The position numbers were made by a program, and so were the translations under genes. From the NCBI GenBank assembly GCA_026182355.1, contig JAPFBL010000242.1:279501-343500 (forward strand): a DNA stretch of 64,000 nucleotides, in the 5' to 3' direction. Numbering within the stretch: the first letter of the stretch is position 1; every line of letters begins with the position of its first letter. The DNA comes from Hermatobates lingyangjiaoensis. Its lineage: Eukaryota; Arthropoda; Insecta; Hemiptera; Hermatobatidae. Shown in pieces: positions 56,015 through 64,000 of the stretch. The notes beneath the pieces were generated by a model that made no database searches, was not told the origin of the DNA, and worked only from the letters and a program-made list of their open reading frames with translations.

Positions 56015-58500
56015 TAATATGCAGAAAAATCACAAGAAATAAACACGTGAAGCAATCAATCAAGTTTAAACAACAAGGAAAAAGAAAAAAAAATATAAAT
56101 AAATCCACTGATGACATAAAATAAAAAACCTCAGAGCATTTATTTCCATTTCATTACTTGTTGTTTAAACATCATATAGTTAATATATATCAAACAATAT
56201 TTGAATATTTATAGACTAGAATGATATATCAAAGATAATTTTCATAGTAATTTTAGTTGTAATTATTATTTGTGATTGTAATCATTTGATTTCAAAAAAT
56301 GATTTCACATCTAATAGGTTTAATTTATTCAGATGGTCAAGTATTTTTTGTGATTAATACGTTTTCTAATTACAGAAAGTTGAGAGATGAAATCTATTGA
56401 TGATTTAATAATTTTGGTTTTGAAATTAAAACGATGAAAAATTAATGATTATGAAATCATTCAAGCAAGATGTGTAGATTCTTATTTATATATTTAATAC
56501 GTGATAAACATGTATTTGTAGTATCAATACATGAACTTAACCATTATCCTGTAGAACTTCCAAGTTCTCAAGAGAAGGCAGCAAGAACGCAGCTACGTGT
56601 TCAACGTATATGATGAGCCAGTCATATATAATTGTAGTCAACTACAACTGATTTTGGTTTTAAGTAACTTATTACTTTTAGAGAATCATGAGGGTCATAA
56701 ATCTTAAATAAATGTAAGCTTTGCGGAAATTGTAATGAATTGACTTGAATGGGTTAATGGGAAGTGATTCTAAGATTCGCGTGTTTTCAACACTGATAGC
56801 CTTTTATGGCATGATTTAAACGTTATATACAAAAGAATTATAGAAAATGCATTTGGAGCTCATCTGATGAGCAAATGGTTTTCTACTGTAAATTGTGAAG
56901 GCAATGACAGAAAGGCCACGAACGCTTTCGGTTAGGGAGTTCCGGCCTGCTACCATTTCTAAGTCCCGTCACGTAAAACCTTCTCACCAAACAGCCGGAT
57001 AGCGTGATCGCCTTCATACACCAAATCTTCTTATAATCATTTTCTTTTCCTCCTTTTCTTATTCATTGAAATATAACAACAATACATCAGAGACCATAAC
57101 AATAAAATTATGACATATCTACTTGGGAGTAAATTATTATTGCTAATATATTTCGGCGACATCCTCAAATGATCACAATTTATTTAAAATTCTAAAAATG
57201 CATACACAATTTTTGATATCAATGTTAAAAAATGCAATATAACACAGAAGTCAGCTATAATGTAAAATAATTAATATTTTTTAATAACCCAAAAATTCCT
57301 GAATAGTTTGTAAGGAATAAATTTGAAACTCATTAGTAGTAGCTCAGACTTTAATAAAACTACTGGTTTATCATATCATGCTACTAAATTTTACTACACT
57401 TTCATATGACAGTATAACATCCTACTTGACAATACTTACTCAGCTCTTTACTTATAGGTGCATTATAGTTCAAAAATTTGAGCCTCGGTTGTAGAACTAC
57501 TGATTACGACTTCCACCATTATGCATAAAGTCGATGACCATTTTTTGACAGCCGGTAAATAATCAATTTACTGATTATTATCAATAATCAGTGCTCAATA
57601 ATCAGTGCTCAATAATCTGAGTGATGATTCGTAGCGTGCCTACCTCAAAACAGGAAGAGGAAATAGTGACGGAACACCTCCAAACTTTAGAATAATAGAG
57701 CATTTTGTAATGCACCATGTTTGACAATTCTGTACCATTGTTTGGGAGCTTCATAGCAAGCTTTGCAGTTTCCATAAAAGTTCACTTTATGACACTGCAG
57801 ACTCTACGTATTATGAGATGACAGGAAAGATATGATCTATCTGGTTCAAATAGAATCTTACTTCTGTCTGTTTTTTTTTTTATTGTCTATTACAGCATAT
57901 TGACCAACAGCCCATTAAAAAAACATCTTGTTTAACCGATTCATACTTTTGGAGTTCATTCAACTTGATCAATTATTGTTTAACTAAATCAGGTGGTATT
58001 ACTATTTATTTAATTATCATTAAAAGGAGTATTACATTATGTACATGACTGATTTTTCTATTTTGCATCACATTGTAATAAATCTGCCAGTTTATTTCCA
58101 CACTATATGACAATTAACTAAAAATTCGCTTCTCATGCTTCAAACATTTGTAATCTAGGTATATGGTTCAATACTCAGATAGCTGCCACTTATTTATTAT
58201 TCCTCTATTGGTCATTTTGAATTCAGTTATATGTTTGTTTGCTTTATTCAAACCTATTTCATGTTGTTTAAAGACTTATTTCTCTTATCTGTTATATATT
58301 TTGATCTTATAAATGGTTGTCTAGAACTAAGAATTTAAATTTTGCCTTCATCCTGAATTCAAACAAATGTACAGTATAAGTATAATATAAGTAAATATAA
58401 TAGTATCACATACTAAGCAGTACAGATATTTCATGTGTCCAAAATAAATCTTTAACAACGTCTTACTTGAGAGACTGGTGGATTCACAAAGAAGAACAAA
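56015..58500. other. No gene seen
   Basis: AT-rich. Small duplication aatcagtgctc at 57588-57612. A less AT-biased patch at 56880-57010 is unexplained. Confidence 0.45.
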
Positions 58501-58633
58501 CGTTTCACAGTGAACTATAAATACAGAATAAACAGACGAACACACTTACATCCTCTATTTTTTAGTTCAGCCGTCATCAGAAGAGGAAAGACTGGGACAC
58601 CAAACGCACTAGCAAAGTGACAGTTGGAGTAGT

Positions 58634-58667
<34 letters not shown>

Positions 58668-58670
58668 ATT
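58500..58670. repeat. Family C-like fragment and (TA)n
   Basis: Contains gtgaactataaatacagaat, cacacttacatcctct and a minus-strand CTGATGA with GGCTGAAC-type helix II, but GAAA is changed. TA tracts at 58631-58670. Confidence 0.5.
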
Positions 58671-58820
58671 TTATATTTTTGAGACCACAAGGAAAACAAA
58701 GTTGTTTATGGATAAGTATATCTAGTGTGTTCTACAGGTTGATAATGTTATACACTTATAGCAAAACGTTGGCCTAAGTAAAGCGTTTGTTGTGTAGACC
58801 AACGCTCAATAACCTCTGCT

Positions 58821-58823
<3 letters not shown>

Positions 58824-58892
<69 letters not shown>

Positions 58893-58923
58893 TCTCTCTC
58901 TTTTATATATATATATATATATA
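58824..58923. repeat. (CT)n followed by (TA)n
   Basis: CT run with two CA interruptions (58824-58902), then TA. Confidence 0.95.
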
Positions 58924-59089
58924 TTGTTAACATGAAAACGTTCCGAAAGGACAACAAACGTTTCACCGTCTCTTCACAAGTGCGCTAGGTGTCCCTATCT
59001 CAACTCTCCTGATGACGGTTCAACCGAATATTAGAGACAGTAAGGTGTTTGTTCCTTAGTTCTGTGTTTGTGATTCATTGTGAAACGTA

Positions 59090-59149
<60 letters not shown>

Positions 59150-59168
59150 GGTGGGTGGGTGTGTGTGT
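58924..59168. repeat. Family C-like inverted repeat, then (TA)n and (TG)n
   Basis: Ends gttaacatgaaaacgtt-like and cattgtgaaacgt enclose a plus-strand core at 59005-59037: TCTC, perfect CTGATGA, extra C, GGTT/AACC, GAAT instead of GAAA, AGAGA. Followed by TA 59087-59128 and TG 59129-59168. Confidence 0.55.
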
Positions 59169-59169
59169 T

Positions 59170-60310
59170 GTGTACACAATCTATAGAAACTATTATTTTT
59201 TTATAAATCAATGTAAATCATTAAAATTTATAAGTATAAATTTAGTTACATAAAACTTTTCAATTAACTTTTTAAGTTTTGATTAAAATTACAACTTTTA
59301 ATTTAATTTACCACTTTTCCTTTTCTATTGTTCTTCCAAATTATTCATATATGTCATTTACTAAGTTCAATCTAAGGTTTCTTTTGATTTTTTTAATATA
59401 CTTTTAAGATGTTTGTAGCTAATGGTAGTGTTAATTATAACATGTGACTTGTAAGCTGTTATGTTACCTGTCTAATCAAACCTAATCACCTAATCTGCTA
59501 CAGATGATTGGATTTGTTAGCTTAATTGTAGGTTTCGTGCTAAAGCTGGTTCCTGTCTTGTACCAAACAATCCAAAGCATGATCAGACTAATTACCTATT
59601 TGCCATATTTACTATTTTATTTTAATAATAACAATAATTAAAACAATGAAAAATTATTTCTACATAAATTTATTCATAGATTTAGTGCAATATGTATATA
59701 TTTTTTAAAAAAAAAATTGTCACATTATATTTCATAATTTAAACAAACATATATCTTCAGTTCAGTACAAAGCCGTGGTTCAATTTACAACTGTATGTCA
59801 AAATCTCATAAAATAAAAATTATAATTCCTAATCTATAACATAGTCCAAAACAAATATTTTTAAAGTGAAGAACTTATGAGGGTTGGTAAATAATCAATA
59901 GGGAATAACGTCACGAAGTCCGTGAAAAAGTTTGGTCAAATAAACTTTCAAAACAAGTTTACTGAAAATAAATCTGCAGCTGTTTACTCGTAAGTTTACT
60001 ATAACTAAATGTAATATACAACTTACTTAGAACAAATTCAATTAATTCTATCATTTTTAAGTAAGTATTTTCTTTTTTTAAATTATATCAGACATCAAAT
60101 CAATAAATCAACAAACAATTATGACTACTTAAAATTTTGTAAGAATAGTTGGTAGACATTGTTAGTCGTATGATTTATTGAATTGGAAATGTTGAATTAT
60201 ACAATCTGAAGTGGAAAAATTAGGGGCGTCAGAAATAGATTGTTATACCATGCTCATTTCATTGTGGTTTTCATTGAGATAACATTGTTTTTTATTGCTT
60301 AAACCGATCT
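59170..60310. other. No gene seen
   Basis: AT-rich, nothing supported. Confidence 0.45.
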
Positions 60311-60317
60311 CCTAGTG

Positions 60318-60949
60318 CAGGGTTGTCCAAACTTTATGGGGACGCGGGTCGCATTCGGGAAGGAAATTAGATCGCGGGCTGCAGTACCAGATGTCAAGTA
60401 AAACACATACATGTAAATGAATCTTTATATTTATCATAAAAATATATATTATCATAAAAAAATATTTGACAAGTATGGATAAGAAACAATCCTTAAATAT
60501 ATTCGTTAAAAATATTTAAGGAAGTACGTAAAACGGTACAGTTTACTTAAAATTCAGTGGGATGGGTGTGCGTGCATTTTGGAAGCCAGCTCCTTTGTGT
60601 CAATGTCAACTGAGGTTAAGGATAAACAAAGACAGGCTTCATGAGATGTTTGATTAAGTAGATTCCTCTCTTTGGATTTAATCGATTTCATTACTGCTCC
60701 AAAAATTTAGGTACTGCCAAACATTGACAGCAAATGCAAACCAAAACGGCGTAAATTAGGATAATGCTCTTCAGAAAAAAGAGGCCAAAATTGAGTGATT
60801 GGCAGTGTAGCTTTTGCTTAATAACACATTTTTTCGAATATAACTCAATAGATGTCTAAATAATACTAATTTTTAAAAGTTTTCTGGAAGAGGCCGCGGG
60901 CCGCATTGAATGGGGTCGCGGCATACGGGCTGGACTATGGATAACCCTG
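60318..60949. mobile_element. hAT-like non-autonomous element
   Basis: Starts cagggttgtccaaac and ends with the inverse of cagggttatccatag. Both ends have GC-rich subterminal words (cgcgggtcgcattcgg; gccgcgggccgcattg), a signature of hAT elements. Flanking 8-bp segments tcctagtg and acctagag agree at 6 of 8 positions, compatible with an aged 8-bp target duplication. No transposase readable. Confidence 0.7.
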
Positions 60950-61199
60950 ACCTAGAGGGTTAAAAACGTCCACTCTTTACGGTCTTTTTATTTAACTAGT
61001 TTCATGGGAGAAACATCTTAAGTTGTATGATATCAACTTCCATCCCTTAAATAGTATGACGTTGTAGGTATAAGTCTATCATAGCTATACAGCAGTAGCG
61101 ATAGTATATTTCAGTAGATATCTCTAAATCAACATTATTTGCATTTCCTTTTTTTTACACTTGCATCATTCAAGTGAAAAAACTGATAGTTAACTTTTC

Positions 61200-61490
61200 G
61201 GAACAGTTGTTTCATGTTATTCATACATGAATAGCCTAAACATTCAAATAATTCATTACGGGGTACTACAAATATGAATTCACGGATATGAATCTTCTAT
61301 GCATAGGTACTCTGGAAGTGTCAACCTAAAAGAGTAGTAATAGGAAATAATTAATATTAATAAAATTACTCTTAATTAATAATGATATAGTTTACACCAG
61401 TCAATTAATTAATAATAATGTAGTTGAAATTAATTTCATTAATGGAATATGTGCCTTAGTACGAGAGATTATCTGTCATTAATAAATAAT
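61200..61490 (+). repeat. Long direct repeat, copy 1
   Basis: About 290 bp roughly 90% identical to 63339-63628, same orientation. Shared words include ggaacagttgtttcatgtta, cttctatgcataggtactct and gtgtcaacctaaaag. It lies upstream of the PLE at 61706-62505. Confidence 0.85.
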
Positions 61491-61668
61491 TATATATAAA
61501 TATTAAAAGTTATTTTTCCACATTAATAATTTATTCCTAAAAATAGGAAGACCTACACTGTTACAAATAGTGTCTTTTGTAGTGAAATACATTATTCTGT
61601 ACCTAGATCAGTCATTAATAGCAAACACGAACACGAATAAGATATCATACCTCGTCCATCCCTGAAGT

Positions 61669-61703
61669 CGCCCGACCGGTTTCGCAATGGCTGCATCATC
61701 AAT
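61669..61703 (-). ncRNA. Hammerhead-like relic left of PLE family 4
   Basis: Minus strand: TTGATGA (C3 to U), extra T, GC/GC helix II with loop AGCCATT, GAAA, helix III ACCGGT, C. Helix I does not pair. Same type as 28502-28617. Confidence 0.45.
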
Positions 61704-61705
61704 AG

Positions 61706-62505
61706 AAATAGGCAATAAGTTAAATTTCTTGGACATAACAATAGAAAAAGTTAGAAACAGTATAAAATTTAAAATATGTAGGAAACTAACTACGACAGAT
61801 ATAACGATACATACAGCTTCCATGCATCCTCCGCAGCAAAAATTTTCAGCATTCCGTTTTATGATAGATCGACTGTTATCAAGACCTATGAACGTAAATA
61901 ACTTCAATAAAGAACTTAATATAATAAAAGCAATAGCTATTAACAACGGATATAATTCAACCTTAGTAAATAAAATGCTAAAAAAATAGAAAAAAATAAA
62001 AACCGAATAATAGCCACAAAAATAATAATAATAAATACACATCTTTAACATATTTAGGGGATGTTAGTCATAAAATTGTTAAGTTCAAAAACCAATATAA
62101 TGTACAGGTAGGTTTCAAAACTAATAATACAATAAAACAAATAATAAATAGGGGAATGGATTATAAAAATAATATATATAATAAAAGCGATGTATATAAA
62201 CTAAAGTGTAAAGTCTGTAAACAGATATACATAGGGCAAACTGGAAAAACATTAAAACAAAGATTTAAAGAAAATTTTAATGATTATGTAAATAACACGA
62301 ATAAATTAAACTTTTTTAACAATTTAAAAAACACAGACATGAACCCGACAGTATGGAAAACTCAATGAAATTAATTAAAATAGGACAAAAATGTAAAAGA
62401 TTAAATCTAATAGAGGAAATGGAAATATATAAACACAAAAGTACTGATAACCTAATAAACGATCAAATTAAGCACCAGGCAGACATAATATTTAAACCAA
62501 TATAA
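61706..62505 (+). pseudogene. Penelope-like element, RT end plus GIY-YIG, frameshifted (family 4)
   Basis: First part (to a stop at 61989): NKLNFLDITI, FKICRKLTTTDITIH and HPPQQKFSAFRFMIDRL, i.e. the region C-terminal to the catalytic motifs of the reverse transcriptase. Then, in shifted frames, a linker (YLGDVSHKIVKF), the GIY-YIG domain with VYKLKC and IYIGQTGKTLKQR, and NLIEEMEIYK with the conserved glutamate, ending IIFKPI and a stop at 62505. At least two frame breaks; 5'-truncated. It is flanked by inverted hammerhead-like relics at 61669-61703 and 62682-62712. Confidence 0.82.
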
Positions 62506-62681
62506 AACCTGAAAAGACGACAGGACGGACAGGACAGAGACGACTTAAAGTTTAAAAGACAAAAAACAGATTAAACAAAATAAAATAAAACTGTTAGGTA
62601 GGAAATTTAAGCATATATATTTGCACCATTGAGTTAAAATAGGTATTTATATCCGTGATTTTGAAAGGTTACATTAGTCCC

Positions 62682-62712
62682 ATTGATGATGCAGCCATTG
62701 CGTAAACGGTCA
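62682..62712 (+). ncRNA. Hammerhead-like relic right of PLE family 4
   Basis: TTGATGA, extra T, GC/GC with AGCCATT loop, then GTAA in place of GAAA, and ACGGTC. The block 62680-62745 is an inverse copy of 61625-61703 (shared ggcgacttca, agacgaggtatga). Confidence 0.45.
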
Positions 62713-62759
62713 GGCGACTTCAACAGCGATAGACGAGGTATGACGGTTGATAATGATAT

Positions 62760-63245
62760 TTTATCTACTAACCTCTGTGGCACTAATAATATGCATGTAT
62801 TTGTATTGAAGTTGAATATGTGTTTTTCTAATTCTTTTGTTGTTTAATGTCTTATTATACTCACCATAACTGTTTTATATTTTCTTCAAAAGAAATTTGT
62901 CTCATCAAGATATTTGCCTACTTGCCATGTTAAAACCTGGAGAATCTGAATGAATCGAGCTGAAATCAAATGTCAATAGACACAAAATAATGGAACAAAC
63001 GAGTAAATCAGTTTCCCAATCAGCAGAATGACTCCTTGGGATGAAGCTACATTCAAAGTGAAACACCCATTCCAAGACTGTCGTCTAATCGAGATCCCTT
63101 TTTATCGAAATCTATTTCAATTTCACTTTAAACATAACTCTACTGACTATCTCTTTGATAAAAATTATCTCGTTTTCTTTTTTTTTTCTTACCTATAAAC
63201 TTATATCTTTTAAATCACACCAACTTTAATATCACTACCTTAATA
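62760..63245. other. No gene seen
   Basis: AT-rich, nothing supported. Confidence 0.45.
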
Positions 63246-63248
63246 ACT

Positions 63249-63338
63249 TTACTATAAGTAAAGAATAGCAATTGTGAAAAAATTTGATCTCAAATTTTTG
63301 ACATAATGATATGTTTTGAGATCCTTAAAGACATTTTT
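63249..63338 (+). repeat. Dispersed repeat E, partial
   Basis: tttactataagtaaagaata followed by gtgaaaaaatttgatctc and ttttgagatcc; compare 41455. It adjoins copy 2 of the long direct repeat. Confidence 0.55.
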
Positions 63339-63628
63339 GGAACAGTTGTTTCATGTTATTCATACATGAATACCCCAAACATTCAAATAATTCATTACGG
63401 GTTACTAAAAATATGAATTGGCGTATTTGAATCTTCTATGCATAGGTACTCTAGAAGTGTCAACCTAAAAGTGTAGTAATAGGAAATAATAATTATTAAT
63501 AAAATTACTCGTACTTAATAATGATATAGTTTTAAACAGTCAATTAGTTAATAATATAGTTAAAATTAATTCCATTTATGGAATATGTGCCTTCGTACGA
63601 AATATTATCTGTCATTAATAAATAACTA
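63339..63628 (+). repeat. Long direct repeat, copy 2
   Basis: Second copy of 61200-61490, about 2.14 kb downstream in the same orientation. A short local repeat of actatgagaac-like words follows (63628-63690). Confidence 0.85.
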
Positions 63629-63689
63629 TGACAACTATGAACTATGAGAACATGAACATGAGAACTATGAGAACTGTGACAACTGATAT

Positions 63690-64000
63690 TTTCGCGATAT
63701 TGTGGGTGTGTTTTTTATCCACGGGCAGTACCCCTGACATGAGGAAATTTATTTATAACAGCATGTTCCAAAATCTGTACTATAAGCAAATCACAACTTA
63801 TGAGTAAATACACTTATTTCAAAGCTTATAATAAGTTTTATATAGCATAAAAATATAAGTAATTATTTACATTGTCTTTACTGTTTGCTACATAAAATTC
63901 AGATTTTCTATACATTGCTTATGTTAGTTTAATGAATTAATCTCTTGTTACACATATAATTAATATCTCATATCACTATTTTCTATTTTCCTTTTTTTTA
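63690..64000. other. No gene seen
   Basis: AT-rich end of the window. Confidence 0.45.

Noticed and set aside
1..64000. CRISPR arrays, bacterial operons, prophage
   Set aside because: No regularly spaced short repeats; gene structure, introns and repeats are animal.

Overview
This window is non-coding-dominated animal nuclear DNA, very AT-rich, with long (TA)n, (CA)n and (CT)n tracts, large introns and many kinds of transposable-element relics. An arthropod is the best guess: one of two related tRNA-derived SINEs is flanked by a clean target-site duplication, and both end in short (TTAGG)n-type tails, the arthropod telomere unit. A chelicerate such as a horseshoe crab would fit the large introns and abundance of Penelope-like elements, but the sequence does not prove it.

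Only one host gene can be supported: the last three exons of a thioredoxin domain-containing protein 17 (TXNDC17/TRP14) homologue on the + strand at 18664-18751, 31286-31388 and 39609-39791. Intron phases are compatible and a stop codon ends the last exon. The exon with the WCPDC active site is not visible and probably lies upstream. A diverged partial copy of the first visible exon sits about 330 bp before it.

The dominant theme is Penelope-like retroelements (PLEs) and small relatives. GIY-YIG endonuclease ends of PLE proteins are present at 1893-2985 (a near-perfect head-to-head palindrome), 11310-11977, 46261-47250 and 61706-62505. At two loci, PLE C-termini are followed by a terminal region and then the N-terminus of another PLE copy, i.e. 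partial tandems. Every PLE family, and many short palindromic repeats with no coding capacity, carries a motif that folds as a minimal type I hammerhead ribozyme: CUGANGA, helix II, GAAA, a tiny self-complementary helix III, a cleavage nucleotide, then a strand that pairs with the bases before CUGANGA. Helix I and III sequences differ between families but keep pairing. Many copies occur as back-to-back pairs in inverted repeats.

Region 12753-17618 is a GC-richer satellite of about 652-bp units, 2.2 in minus and 5.2 in plus orientation, joined at an inversion. Each unit has a TATA-like sequence followed by a hammerhead-like core in which C3 and G8 are replaced by U3 and A8, a potentially compensatory pair. 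This is the best candidate for an undescribed retrozyme-like or ribozyme-bearing satellite.

Other relics are a Tc1/mariner-type element (55396-56008), a hAT transposase fragment (38489-39300), a hAT-like non-autonomous element (60318-60949), three non-LTR retrotransposon fragments (32033-32249, 34884-35087, 47662-47775), two SINEs and several dispersed repeats. The rest is AT-rich DNA in which I see no gene.
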